A stretch of DNA of 64,000 nucleotides from CALLJL01 sp964627255 (GCA_964627255.1 CAZVIN010000073.1:1-64000), one strand, 5' to 3'; counted from the stretch's first letter, positions 38,503 to 47,305 are shown. Translations and numbers: made by a program. Notes: a model not told the origin generated them from the sequence alone.

Positions 38503-40605
38503 TCAGGCCTCCTCCTTATCTGTTACGCCAGCAAAAATGCCCAGAGGCACTTCGATGAACAGAGGCCTTTTTGGTTGGTCGACAATTTCGTGTTCTGGCA
38601 CTCCTTCTTCGCGGAAAAGGCGATGAATCAGAGGTGTACAGGTTTTGGCCCCGCAAGGACCCATTCCTGCTCTGGTGATAGTTTTAATTTCGTTAATGTC
38701 GCGGATGCCTTCCCTAATTAACGGGCGGATTTCCTTGGCCGCCACTCTTTCGCAGCGACAAATAATAGCTTCGTTAGCCACGCTACCGGACTCTTTCATT
38801 ATTTCAGCGGGGGTGATTTCGCGTTGCAGACGCAGGCCGCTCACTTTTTTGGCGATTTCCTTAGGGACCTGGACTTTGACCAGGATTGTTCGGTCATAAC
38901 CTTTAATTGATTTTACTGCTTGAACCTTTGCCCTATCTAAAGGCCGGCCTTCGATGTCGACTACAGTTACCTCTTGGCCTGGGATAATAATTTCCTTTAA
39001 GAACTCAAAGGGGATGGTGACTTCCGGAAATTGGGGGTCATGGCGATAATCGACAAGGGTAATTGCTAAGCCCGGACAGAAGGCAAGGCAGCGCTCACAA
39101 CCTGTGCAGCCCTTGCCATTTTTTTCTTCATAATACACCGGCAGTTTGCGGATGTCGCTTCGGTCAACTTCAATTAATTGGCGGGGACAAATGAAAGCGC
39201 AAGGGTCGCAGGGGATTTCCTGGAGGCAGTGGATAACAGGAAAAACGCCTTCTTCCTGGGGTAGAAAGAATTCTGGATAAACCCGGCCCGGCTTCGATTT
39301 GAGAATATCCATGGTTTCATACCAGGAAGCAGGGATTCCCCCCTGATACAATCCCAGGTCGCGGGCGACCTCCAGGCCCCGGATTTTTCCGGAAAAAATG
39401 GCCGCTGAGGCTTCGGCAATTTCTTCCGCATCTCCAGCAGCATAAGTTAGGAAGCCAAATTCCTTGGCCTTGAGATAAAACTCATTTACGGGGTCCAGGC
39501 CGACAGCGATGAGGATGGTATCGCAAGCAAAGGTTTTTTCCGTGCCCTCAACTGGCTGCAATTTCTCGTCTACTCTTACTATGGTCACTGATTCCACGGC
39601 TTCTCGGCCATCCGCCCTCAAAACGGTATGGGAGGTAAAAATCGGCACGCCAAGGCGAGCCAATTTGTCCTTATGAACCTTGTAGCCTCCGCATTCAGGC
39701 ATGACCTCGGCCAAGCCCACGACCTGAATCCCGGCTTGGAGAGCATGGTAGCCAGCAATCAAACCCACGTTGCCCCCGCCGATAATGAATAATTTTCCTG
39801 TCGGCCGGACGAGGTCACGGTTGACGAGCGTCTGAAAAGCGCCCGCGCCGTAGACACCAGGGAGGGTATTGCCAGGAAAAGATAAGGACTTTTCCCGGGC
39901 ACCGCAGGCCACAAGAAGAGCCTTTGGTCTAACGAGAACGTATTCCTGGCCGTCTTTTAAAATACCTACTTTTTGGTCGCTAAAAACAGCCAGAGCCATA
40001 CTTTGCACCCAGACCTCAACCGAGTTGAACTGGCCTAACTCCTTGGCCAGCTTGGTGGCGATGTCAATTCCTCTTGTCCCGGCAAATACAGCTTCAGTTG
40101 AGCCAAAAAAGCGGTGGGTTTGGAGGACAAGCTTTCCGCCCAACCGATGTTTATCGTCGATGAGCAGACAATCGACTCCTAATTTTCCCAGTTCGATAGC
40201 TGCCGAGAGACCAGCCGGTCCGCCGCCGATAATGAGGACGGAGAAGGCTAATTCTTTAACTGGCTGGAAATTTAGTTTAGATTCCGGGTCGACGGGAGGT
40301 AGCTCAGGAAGACCTCGAAGAGGTTTTATTTTCATTTCCGGCTTTATTAGCTCCATACAGGCTTTGACCGGTAAACCGTCAGCGAGGACCAAACACTGGG
40401 CACACTGACCGTTAGCACAAAAGATTCCCTGGGGAGCGCCGTCCTTATGATGGAAGCTAAAAATTCTGATGCCGTTAGCGAAAAGTGCCGAAGCAATGGT
40501 TTCGCCTTGCCTCGCCTTTAGTTCCCGTTCATTCCAATAAAATTTAAAGATGGGTTTTTCCGGAACAGCCAAAATGGGATGTTTATAAAGGCGGTTGTCA
40601 ACCAA
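38503..40605 (-). CDS. Fused electron-transfer subunit: 2Fe-2S, FAD/NAD oxidoreductase, 4Fe-4S and BFD domains
   Basis: 700 residues carrying parts usually encoded by separate genes. Residues 18-100 are a plant-type [2Fe-2S] ferredoxin (Cys63, 68, 71, 83). A pyridine-nucleotide-disulfide-type flavoprotein follows, with GGGPAG at 127-132 and IIGGGNVGL at 274-282. Two [4Fe-4S] sets come next (Cys460/466/469/473; Cys500/503/506/510). A BFD-like CxC...CxxxxC cluster (616, 618, 651, 656) is last. In dye-linked proline dehydrogenases and HcnABC these are alpha, gamma and delta subunits. It should pass electrons from the adjacent DAO protein. TTG at 40605 follows AAAGGAG by 6 bases. Confidence 0.85.
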   Translation of the reverse strand: MVDNRLYKHPILAVPEKPIFKFYWNERELKARQGETIASALFANGIRIFSFHHKDGAPQGIFCANGQCAQCLVLADGLPVKACMELIKPEMKIKPLRGLPELPPVDPESKLNFQPVKELAFSVLIIGGGPAGLSAAIELGKLGVDCLLIDDKHRLGGKLVLQTHRFFGSTEAVFAGTRGIDIATKLAKELGQFNSVEVWVQSMALAVFSDQKVGILKDGQEYVLVRPKALLVACGAREKSLSFPGNTLPGVYGAGAFQTLVNRDLVRPTGKLFIIGGGNVGLIAGYHALQAGIQVVGLAEVMPECGGYKVHKDKLARLGVPIFTSHTVLRADGREAVESVTIVRVDEKLQPVEGTEKTFACDTILIAVGLDPVNEFYLKAKEFGFLTYAAGDAEEIAEASAAIFSGKIRGLEVARDLGLYQGGIPASWYETMDILKSKPGRVYPEFFLPQEEGVFPVIHCLQEIPCDPCAFICPRQLIEVDRSDIRKLPVYYEEKNGKGCTGCERCLAFCPGLAITLVDYRHDPQFPEVTIPFEFLKEIIIPGQEVTVVDIEGRPLDRAKVQAVKSIKGYDRTILVKVQVPKEIAKKVSGLRLQREITPAEIMKESGSVANEAIICRCERVAAKEIRPLIREGIRDINEIKTITRAGMGPCGAKTCTPLIHRLFREEGVPEHEIVDQPKRPLFIEVPLGIFAGVTDKEEA

Positions 40606-40690
40606 AGGAAACTCCTTTAATTAACCTATGATTGAAAATAATAAATAAGGAAAAAACACTTATTTTTTTTCCTATAAAATTAAACGGTTC

Positions 40691-40699
40691 ATTATAACA
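40691..40699 (-). promoter_or_regulatory. Extended -10 promoter of the dehydrogenase operon
   Basis: Read on the minus strand, TGT directly precedes a perfect TATAAT (40696-40691), the TGn extended -10 form. A weak TTTTCA lies 16 bases upstream. The leader to the TTG start is about 80 bases. Confidence 0.55.
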
Positions 40700-40720
40700 T
40701 AACCCAATTAGCTGAAAAAC

Positions 40721-40737
40721 AAGGCAAAAATTGCCTT
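40721..40737. promoter_or_regulatory. 17-bp inverted repeat upstream of the dehydrogenase promoter
   Basis: AAGGCAA and TTGCCTT arms flank AAA. It lies 24-46 bases upstream of the TATAAT hexamer on the minus strand, so it is placed like an activator or repressor site. On the minus strand a short T-run follows, but no gene upstream would need a terminator. Confidence 0.4.
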
Positions 40738-41048
40738 TTATGATAGTTTTCGTTATCGCCTGATATCCCTAAGCTTGGCCTAAAGGTAGGAAGCAATAAT
40801 TAAAATAAAATAGGGAAAAAATTAGGTAAAGAGGTAAGTTGTCGCTTATTTTTGCTCATTTTTTCGAAGGGCCTTTGGAGAAAACTAAACCTTTGAAGGT
40901 CACTTCCCCCATCCGGGGCCTATCCTTCATTCCGCCCCTAAAAAAATGGAAGGGAGCCTGTTTGATTTTTGCTGGTGGGTTCAATTTTAGCGGCCCAACA
41001 GGCCTTGTCCCCACATTTGGTTAGCTGCTTCCCTCGAGCTGGGTTTGG

Positions 41049-41077
41049 TTGACTTTTAAAATAAGGGTCGCTATGAT
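41049..41077 (+). promoter_or_regulatory. glgA promoter
   Basis: TTGACT at 41049-41054, a spacer of exactly 17 bases, and TATGAT at 41072-41077 give 5/6 matches to each sigma-70 hexamer. The predicted start near 41084 leaves a leader of only about 7 bases before ATG at 41091, and the upstream ATG codons at 41073-41078 fall inside the -10 element. Confidence 0.55.
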
Positions 41078-41090
41078 GAAAAATCCTCCC

Positions 41091-42563
41091 ATGAAAAAGA
41101 GAATACGTGTCGCGCTAATTACACCCGAATTTTCTCCTTTGGCCCGCTCGGGAGAATTGGCCGACGTGGCTGCCTCTTTGCCCCGTTACTTAGTTCAGGA
41201 AGGGCTGCAGGTGCTGGCTGTTATGCCCCGCTACCGCCGGCCAGAGATTGATTCGCTGCCGCTCGAGTTAATTTTGCCTGAACTCTGGGTGCCCCTGGGT
41301 AACGAAAAAATTCGGGCCTCTGTCTTCAAGACTGAACTGGGGCGATTTCCGCTGTATCTCATTGATAACCCTCGTTTTTTCTATCGACCGGAAATTTATG
41401 GCCCTGCTTCGACTGGCTATCTGGATAACGACGCCCGGTTTATCTTTTTCAACCGGGCTGTCTTAGAGTTTTTCCTGAAGGCAAAAATTGAGGTGGATGT
41501 AATCCATTGTCATAACTGGCCCACAGCCCTGGTTCCTGTTTTACTCCGTACTCATTACGGGGATTGCTCCCATTTAAAAAAAGTGGCCACGGTTTTCACG
41601 GTGCATAATGTCGCTTATCAAGGAGAGTTTCCGGCCGAAAGCCTGGCCCTTACCGGGCTTAATTGGGATTATTTTACCCCGCAAAAATTTTCGCTCAATG
41701 GCCGGTTTAATTTCCTGAAAGCCGGCGCCATTTTCGCCGATGTCCTCAACACGGTCAGCGCTACTTATAAAGCCGATATTGAAAAGGCTGCCGCTCGCAA
41801 CGAGTTGGGAATAATTTTAGAGGGGCTGAAAAATAGGTTTTTCAGTATCCGGAGCGGTATAGACTATGAGAGCTGGAATCCAGCCCAAGACCCCTTTTTA
41901 GCCGCTCCTTACCATGCGGCGGACATCTCCGGCAAAAGAATCTGTAAGGAAGATTTAATAAAAGAAACAGGTTTAACTGTAAGCCCTGAAACTCCTCTCC
42001 TTGGAGTTGTTTCTTATTTTTCGCCTCTTAAAGGTATTGACCTAATTCTCCAAAGCTTGGAGGCGCTCTTGCAACTTAAAGTAGGCCTAATCATCTGTGG
42101 CCAGGGAGACGAGAATCTTGCCTCAGAACTCAAAGCGGCCGCCAAGCGTCACCGAGGCCAATTAACAGTGAAAACCGAGATGACCGCCTCTCTAATGCAC
42201 AAAATTTTTGCCGGCAGTGACATTTTGCTTATTCCGTCGCGCGAAGAACCCTGTGGCTTGAATCAATTTTATGGCTTTCGTTACGGAACTATTCCCGTTG
42301 CCCGGGCTGTGGGAGGCCTTAAAGAAACTATTATTCCGTTTAATCCTCGGACGAACGAGGGGAACGGCTTCCTTTTCCGTTCTTTTAGCACTAGAGCTTT
42401 GCTCGGTGCCGTCCGCCGAGCTCTCGCCTGTTATCACCAGATTCCTCTTTGGGAGCAACTGGTTGGCTCGGTGATGCGGCAGGATTTTTCCTGGAATGAA
42501 CCTGGGAAAGAATATATCAACCTGTATCTTCGGGCTCTCGAATTGCGAGAAGGAGGTAGATAA
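41091..42563 (+). CDS. glgA: Glycogen (starch) synthase-type glycosyltransferase
   Basis: Extends alpha-1,4-glucan from ADP-glucose. 490 residues of the GT5 family: an N-terminal domain beginning RIRVALITPEFSPLARSGELADV, VFTVHNVAYQGEFP near 160, and a C-terminal domain with IPSREEPCGLNQFYGFRYGT, the nucleotide-sugar ExxxxxxxE motif, then GGLKETI. The canonical KxGG of the N-terminal loop reads RSGE, so substrate binding may differ. The ATG at 41091 is chosen from promoter placement; in-frame ATGs at 41073 and 41076 are alternatives. No other glycogen gene is nearby; trx genes follow. Confidence 0.87.
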   Translation: MKKRIRVALITPEFSPLARSGELADVAASLPRYLVQEGLQVLAVMPRYRRPEIDSLPLELILPELWVPLGNEKIRASVFKTELGRFPLYLIDNPRFFYRPEIYGPASTGYLDNDARFIFFNRAVLEFFLKAKIEVDVIHCHNWPTALVPVLLRTHYGDCSHLKKVATVFTVHNVAYQGEFPAESLALTGLNWDYFTPQKFSLNGRFNFLKAGAIFADVLNTVSATYKADIEKAAARNELGIILEGLKNRFFSIRSGIDYESWNPAQDPFLAAPYHAADISGKRICKEDLIKETGLTVSPETPLLGVVSYFSPLKGIDLILQSLEALLQLKVGLIICGQGDENLASELKAAAKRHRGQLTVKTEMTASLMHKIFAGSDILLIPSREEPCGLNQFYGFRYGTIPVARAVGGLKETIIPFNPRTNEGNGFLFRSFSTRALLGAVRRALACYHQIPLWEQLVGSVMRQDFSWNEPGKEYINLYLRALELREGGR

Positions 42564-42565
42564 GC

Positions 42566-42889
42566 ATGGCGGGAATAGTTAATCTTTCTGACGGCACTTT
42601 TGACGCCGAGGTGCTCCAAGCAGACAAATTAGTCTTGGTTGATTTCTGGGCGCCTTGGTGTGCTCCCTGTTTGGCCATGATGCCTGTAATAGAAGCGGTG
42701 GCAGAGAGTTATAGCGATAAAATTAAAGTGGCGAAAATTAACGTGGATGAAAATCCAGCCACACCGATGAAATACGGGATTCGGGCTGTTCCTACTTTGA
42801 TTTTTTTCTCCCAGGGTAAAGTGGAGGAAACTCTGATTGGCCTTCAACCCAAAGAAAAAATCATAGAAGTAATTGCGAGGTTAGTTTGA
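42566..42889 (+). CDS. trxA: Thioredoxin
   Basis: 107-residue thioredoxin fold with active site WCAPC where classical thioredoxin has WCGPC; the FWAPW context, the cis-proline region AVPTLIFF and the closing helix are intact. GGAGGT nine bases before the ATG, two bases after glgA, marks an operon. The next gene encodes its probable reductase, with overlapping start and stop codons. Confidence 0.93.
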   Translation: MAGIVNLSDGTFDAEVLQADKLVLVDFWAPWCAPCLAMMPVIEAVAESYSDKIKVAKINVDENPATPMKYGIRAVPTLIFFSQGKVEETLIGLQPKEKIIEVIARLV

Positions 42890-43809
42890 GAGGTCCCTAC
42901 GACGTCGTCATCGTTGGGGCCGGGCCAGCTGGCCTGGCGGCCGCTATTTATACTGGCCGGGCCCGGTTACAGACGCTTGTCCTGGAAAAGGCCATCCCTG
43001 GCGGACAAATCCTGCTTACTGACTGGATTGAAAATTATCCTGGTTTTCCAGAAGGAATTGCACCTTTTCAGCTTATGGACAATTTTAAGAAGCAAGCTTT
43101 ACGTTTCGGAGCAGTGATTGAGACCGACGAGGTTCAATCTCTGGAAAAAGAAGCTGCGGGTTGGCTAGTTCATGGTCTTCGTGAGACCTATTTAGCTCGC
43201 TCCGTAATTATCGCTACTGGCTCTACCTACCGCCGCTTAGGCTTGGCTCAGGAAGAAAAGTTGACTGGTCGGGGTGTCTCCTACTGCGCCACCTGCGACG
43301 GAGCTTTTTTCCGGGACAAGGTCGTGGCTGTTGTTGGCGGGGGAGATAATGCCCTGACTGAGGCTCTTTTCTTAACGAAATTTTGCCGGCTGGTTTATAT
43401 TATCCATCGCCGCCATGAATTCCGGGCGGTCAAGATTTTGCAAGAAAGAGTCCAGGCCAACGAGAAAATCAAGATTATCTGGAACACCGTAATCGAAGAT
43501 ATCCTTGGTGAGGTGGCAGTCAAAGGACTAAAGTTGGTAAACGTCCTTAGCGGCGAGAAATTTATTTTAGAAGTGGACGGAGTTTTTGTTTCGGTGGGGA
43601 TGGACCCGCAGGCAAGGTTTCTTCGTGGCCTGGTGGAGATGAACGAGTGGGGTCAACTTAAAGTAAATTCCAATATGGCCACTAATCAGCCGGGAATTTT
43701 TGCTTGCGGCGATGTCGTTGATGCCTGTCCCCGTCAGGTCGCGACAGCCGTGGGAACGGGAGTGGCGGCGGCCTTAGCAGTGGATGAATATCTTCGTTCG
43801 CTTACCTGA
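42886..43809 (+). CDS. trxB: Thioredoxin reductase
   Basis: 307 residues, NADPH-dependent flavoprotein reducing thioredoxin. FAD motif VVIVGAGPAGLAAAIYTGRA, the redox-active CATC motif (SYCATCDGAFF, about 133), the nucleotide motif VVGGGDNALTEA, where the usual GGGxSA reads GGGDNA, and the C-terminal FACGDVVD block are present. The start is TTG at 42886, overlapping the trxA stop (TTGA). Confidence 0.93.
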   Translation: MRGPYDVVIVGAGPAGLAAAIYTGRARLQTLVLEKAIPGGQILLTDWIENYPGFPEGIAPFQLMDNFKKQALRFGAVIETDEVQSLEKEAAGWLVHGLRETYLARSVIIATGSTYRRLGLAQEEKLTGRGVSYCATCDGAFFRDKVVAVVGGGDNALTEALFLTKFCRLVYIIHRRHEFRAVKILQERVQANEKIKIIWNTVIEDILGEVAVKGLKLVNVLSGEKFILEVDGVFVSVGMDPQARFLRGLVEMNEWGQLKVNSNMATNQPGIFACGDVVDACPRQVATAVGTGVAAALAVDEYLRSLT

Positions 43810-43836
43810 GAAAAGAATACCTGGCTGGTTACTAAT

Positions 43837-44868
43837 TTATTTGATTCCTAATTTTTCCTCTAAGGCCTGCACCCGGTCGCGCAGTCTTCTAATTTCTTTA
43901 AAACTTTCCGCCAGCTGCGGTAGCAATACGCAAACCTTACGCCATTCTCTAATATCAACTGTCGGAATGCCTGCCACCATAGAGCCAGAAGGGATATCCC
44001 GCATTACTCCTGATTTAGCCGCAATAAGAACTTGGTCGCCGATCTCTACATGGTCTGAAACACCCACTTGGCCCCCCATGATGACGCGTTGACCGATTTT
44101 TGTGCTCCCGGCAATTCCCACCTGGCCCGCTAAGATGGAATCAGGGCCAATTTGGACGTTGTGAGCAATCTGAACCAAGTTGTCGATTTTAGTCCCCCGA
44201 CCAATCCTGGTTTCACCTAAGGCAGCCCGGTCAATGGTCGTATTGGCGCCAATTTCGACGTCGTCTTCGATAATCACCTGACCGACCTGAGGAATTTTGC
44301 GCTGCCGGCCGTCACTCATCTGGATATAGCCAAAACCATCAGCGCCGACCACCACGCCGTTATGGATGATGACCCGACCGCCAATTTTTGTTTTTTCCCG
44401 GATAGAAACATGGGAATGAATGACACATTCTTCGCCGATTTCTACCTCGGGATAAATAACCACCAGGGGATAAATAATGGTCCTGGAGCCAATAACTACC
44501 TTGTCTCCAATGACGCATCCGGGCCCAATCGCGACCTCTTCTCCCAGCGAAGCGGTGGGTGAGACAAAGGCGCCGGGGTCAATTCCAGGTTGAGGTTTTT
44601 TAACCGGGTGAAAAAGCTCAATGGCCTCAATAAAGCTGAGCTGAGGGTGGGAAGAACGAAGTACATTCTTGCCTTCAGCCGTAATATCGGGAGCTAAGAT
44701 TAGCCCTGAGGCGCGGGTCTGTCCGAGAAGCTGACGATAGCGCGGATGGGAAAGAAAACTCAGGTCGCCTTCTTCCGCCTGCTCCAAGCTGGCGACACCT
44801 TTTATTTCTACTTCGCCGTCGCCTTCGAGCTGGCAGCGGAGAAAAGAGGCTAGGTCTTTGAGTTTCAT
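43837..44868 (-). CDS. lpxD: UDP-3-O-acylglucosamine N-acyltransferase
   Basis: Third step of lipid A synthesis. 343 residues: an N-terminal uridine-binding domain (about 1-100, GVASLEQAEEGDLSFL), a left-handed beta-helix of hexapeptide repeats (about 105-290), the catalytic-His region HNGVVVGADGFGY near 170, and a C-terminal helix (RLRDRVQALEEKLG). It starts one base after the YihY-family gene stops, so it is probably carried by the same transcript as the ATP synthase Fo genes. Confidence 0.93.
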   Translation of the reverse strand: MKLKDLASFLRCQLEGDGEVEIKGVASLEQAEEGDLSFLSHPRYRQLLGQTRASGLILAPDITAEGKNVLRSSHPQLSFIEAIELFHPVKKPQPGIDPGAFVSPTASLGEEVAIGPGCVIGDKVVIGSRTIIYPLVVIYPEVEIGEECVIHSHVSIREKTKIGGRVIIHNGVVVGADGFGYIQMSDGRQRKIPQVGQVIIEDDVEIGANTTIDRAALGETRIGRGTKIDNLVQIAHNVQIGPDSILAGQVGIAGSTKIGQRVIMGGQVGVSDHVEIGDQVLIAAKSGVMRDIPSGSMVAGIPTVDIREWRKVCVLLPQLAESFKEIRRLRDRVQALEEKLGIK

Positions 44869-44869
44869 C

Positions 44870-45766
44870 TTAGGCCTTCTTCGTTCTCAAAAGAATTTTT
44901 TCTTTATGCCTCTCATTGAGGACCGCGGCCAGTTCCGCTCCCCAGAGAAGAAAGACTAAGGAGAAGGAGATCCACAAGAGAAAAAAGATGATCGAAGCTA
45001 AGGTCCCCTGAAGGAGTTTCGACAAAACTATTCCGATGGCAGAAAAATGAACGACATAAAATGCAAAAACTCTTTTAAAGGCCTCCCAGAACAGAGAGGT
45101 AATGCCGGCGGCAATAGCCGCGGGGATGGTATGAACTTTGATCTCTGGAATGAATTTATAAATTGAGAATAAAACCAGGAAAGTCAGGATAAAAGGGATT
45201 AAATACTGAATTAGAAAATTATCAATAAAGGCGAGCCAGCGAGGATTAAGGTGGTTAGCGACGAATTCAGAGGTCCCGATGAGGCGATGGAGCGCGGTCC
45301 AGATGGCTGTGATGGCCAGGGAGACTAAAAGGATTAAACCTAAGGTGAACATAATAATGTATTCCATGAGCCGGTTGTAAAAAAAGGATTTCTGATAGTT
45401 GACTTTGAAAATAATGTTAATGGCCGCAATCAGGTTCGAAAAAAGAAAACTGGCCGCCACAAAGGAGCCACCCAAGCCGAGCCAGCCTAAGCTTCCGATA
45501 TTCTGGGATACGGCCGCCAGTCTTTTAAAAAAGGATGGGTCGAGGTGAGCGAAGAACTCGTCAGAGAAAAGGTTGAGACTGCGGATGGCAAGTTCCGAGG
45601 TCCCCAGAATTTTAGCACTAAGATAGACGAAAAGAGCAACCAAGGGTACGCTACAAAGAAAGGCAAAATAGGAAATAACGATCGAATAAGTCCAGCATTT
45701 ATCCTTATTGAACCTGGAGATAGAACTCTTGAGAATAAACCAAACCGCCAGTAACCTTTCCTTCAC
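44870..45766 (-). CDS. YihY/BrkB-family inner-membrane protein
   Basis: 298 residues with about six hydrophobic helices: about 28-50, 90-115, 135-160, 180-205, 215-235 and 245-275. The family pattern includes a loop with amphipathic segments, YQKSFFYNRLMEYI, and TSLFWEAFKRVFAFYV. It was once labelled ribonuclease BN, now rejected; its transport or envelope role is unproven. GTG at 45766 is the chosen start, with only GAG-type purines near it. It is flanked by atpE and lpxD. Confidence 0.82.
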   Translation of the reverse strand: MKERLLAVWFILKSSISRFNKDKCWTYSIVISYFAFLCSVPLVALFVYLSAKILGTSELAIRSLNLFSDEFFAHLDPSFFKRLAAVSQNIGSLGWLGLGGSFVAASFLFSNLIAAINIIFKVNYQKSFFYNRLMEYIIMFTLGLILLVSLAITAIWTALHRLIGTSEFVANHLNPRWLAFIDNFLIQYLIPFILTFLVLFSIYKFIPEIKVHTIPAAIAAGITSLFWEAFKRVFAFYVVHFSAIGIVLSKLLQGTLASIIFFLLWISFSLVFLLWGAELAAVLNERHKEKILLRTKKA

Positions 45767-45802
45767 CTCGGTCGGCTCTTTTTTATCTGAGATTTCTTAG
45801 CC

Positions 45803-46147
45803 TCAGATATATTTGCCCCACTGAACCATCAAGATAATGATGGTAATAAGCAGAGCATAAATGACTAGAGTTTCAATAAGCACCAGACCGAAAATCAGCA
45901 AGAAACGAATGTGTGGTGCTGAGCCCGGGTTGCGGGAGATACCCTCGCAAGCGCTCGAGATGGCCTTAGCCTGACAGAAGGCGCCGGCCGCCGCTGCCAA
46001 GGTAATAATCGCTCCGCCAACAATGATGGAGAGACGAAAGAGAGAGGCTTTAACCGGGTCTAATGTGTTCTCGGCCGCGAATCCGGGAGCGCTAAAAAGA
46101 AAAAGGGTGGAGGCAGAAAAAATTAACCAACGAAGCGATAGTTTCAT
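45803..46147 (-). CDS. atpE: ATP synthase c subunit with signal peptide and Na+-type ligands
   Basis: 114 residues, numbered from ATG at 46147, which AAAGGAG precedes by 7 bases; an earlier ATG at 46180 lacks such a site. Residues 1-25 look like a cleavable signal peptide (LIFSASTLFLFSAPGFAAE). Two transmembrane hairpin helices follow with the polar loop ISRNPG. Helix 1 carries Gln59, thirteen residues before loop Arg72, and helix 2 carries Glu92-Thr93 and Tyr97: the Q...ET...Y set found in Na+-binding c rings such as Ilyobacter. Sodium coupling is therefore likely (inference). Confidence 0.9.
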   Translation of the reverse strand: MKLSLRWLIFSASTLFLFSAPGFAAENTLDPVKASLFRLSIIVGGAIITLAAAAGAFCQAKAISSACEGISRNPGSAPHIRFLLIFGLVLIETLVIYALLITIIILMVQWGKYI

Positions 46148-46151
46148 AGAT

Positions 46152-46907
46152 TTACTCCTTTCCATGGGCTTCTTCTTCATGGGTTACCGCTCCTGCTAAA
46201 TAAATGCAGGTAAGCAGGACAAAGACAAAGGCCTGAATCGTAGCCGTAAAAATCGAGATGGCCATAAATGGCAGGGGCAGGACAAAGGGAATGATGGAAG
46301 CAATAACCACAATCAGAAGCTCTTCGGCAAAGATATTTCCAAAAAGTCGGATAGAAAGAGAGATGGGCCGGGAAAAATGGCTGATGATTTCGATAGGCAG
46401 AAGGAGGGGGGCCAAAAGCGGGATCGGACCAGTAAAGTGTTTAAGATACTTAAGAACTCCTTGGGAGCGCATTCCCTGCCAATGGTAATAAATAAAAACA
46501 GTCAAAGCACACGCGGCTGTTACGTTGAGTTTGCTGGTTGGTGACATTAAACCAGGAACGAGACCAAGCAAATTCGACGTGAAGATGAAAAGGCCGATAG
46601 TCCCAACCAGGGGGAGGTATTTTTTGCCTTCTGGGCCAATAATGTCGACTAAAAGGCCCTCAAAGAACTCGATGATAGCCTCGAGAAACGTTTGTCGGCC
46701 TCGAGGGATAATCCTTGGGTGCCGGGAAGCTAAGCCGAGGCCAACGACCAGGATGACAGAAACAAGGAAACTCATCAGTAAATAATCAGGAATGGCCGTC
46801 TCTGGGTTTATGTGCCAGCCGAACTTAGCCAGAAACGAGGCTAAAGGCGGGCCCAAAAGGCGGTTGACGAAAGTGACTAGGAACAGACTATGTTCTAAGC
46901 CTTCCAT
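46152..46907 (-). CDS. atpB: ATP synthase a subunit
   Basis: 251 residues, about five to six transmembrane helices. The key helix LSIRLFGNIFAEELLIVVIA carries the essential Arg, and the C-terminal helix QAFVFVLLTCIYLAGA is typical. Together with the c ring it forms the ion channel of Fo. The stop is 4 bases before the atpE ATG, and the start overlaps the atpI end. There is no b subunit or F1 gene here. Confidence 0.94.
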   Translation of the reverse strand: MEGLEHSLFLVTFVNRLLGPPLASFLAKFGWHINPETAIPDYLLMSFLVSVILVVGLGLASRHPRIIPRGRQTFLEAIIEFFEGLLVDIIGPEGKKYLPLVGTIGLFIFTSNLLGLVPGLMSPTSKLNVTAACALTVFIYYHWQGMRSQGVLKYLKHFTGPIPLLAPLLLPIEIISHFSRPISLSIRLFGNIFAEELLIVVIASIIPFVLPLPFMAISIFTATIQAFVFVLLTCIYLAGAVTHEEEAHGKE

Positions 46908-47305
46908 GCTTTCGCTCGGCTAAGGATAAAAACAGCTTCTCCTAAAATTACTATTATTATCGCCGCAAAGCCAGCGACAAAGGCTAAGGCCCGACGCGAA
47001 AAGAAATAAATTATAATCGAAAAAATCAGCCCAATCAACCCGAGTCGCAGAAATTGAAACCCGAGGAGGGAACGGAGGCGGTGGCCTCGGCCAGCCTCGA
47101 AATGTCTTTCCAGGGAGCGTTTTAGCCAGATAAAACTAAGCGCTGAAATAAACCCTCCAGCAAGACAAAGGAGCCCGGAAGGGAAATCAAAAATAAGGCC
47201 AATGGCCACAGCCATTAAGGCGGCGGCGGCCACAATTTCTTTGGGTATCCGGCGCAGAATTTTCGCTTCCCCTTCCGAAGATAAAGGCATCAGGCCTGAC
47301 CTCAT
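46895..47305 (-). CDS. atpI: ATP synthase I-type membrane protein
   Basis: 136 residues, four hydrophobic helices (about 25-42, 46-63, 85-105, 108-128), in the pattern of the AtpI/subunit I family that assists c-ring assembly or ion uptake beside Fo. Assignment rests on topology and on the position directly before atpB. AAAGGAGG lies about six bases before the ATG. Confidence 0.75.
   Translation of the reverse strand: MRSGLMPLSSEGEAKILRRIPKEIVAAAALMAVAIGLIFDFPSGLLCLAGGFISALSFIWLKRSLERHFEAGRGHRLRSLLGFQFLRLGLIGLIFSIIIYFFSRRALAFVAGFAAIIIVILGEAVFILSRAKAWKA

Larger units (their letters stand above)
40606..41048. other. AT-rich intergenic region between divergent units
   Basis: About 440 bases with no convincing gene. 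It holds the promoter of the dehydrogenase operon (40691-40699), a GGAAAAAA/TTTTTTCC inverted repeat (40649-40672) in that operon's leader, and the AAGGCAA-AAA-TTGCCTT palindrome (40721-40737). A GGGGC/GCCCC inverted repeat lies near 40916-40939. A 61-codon plus-strand frame at 40839 has no supporting signal. Confidence 0.5.
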
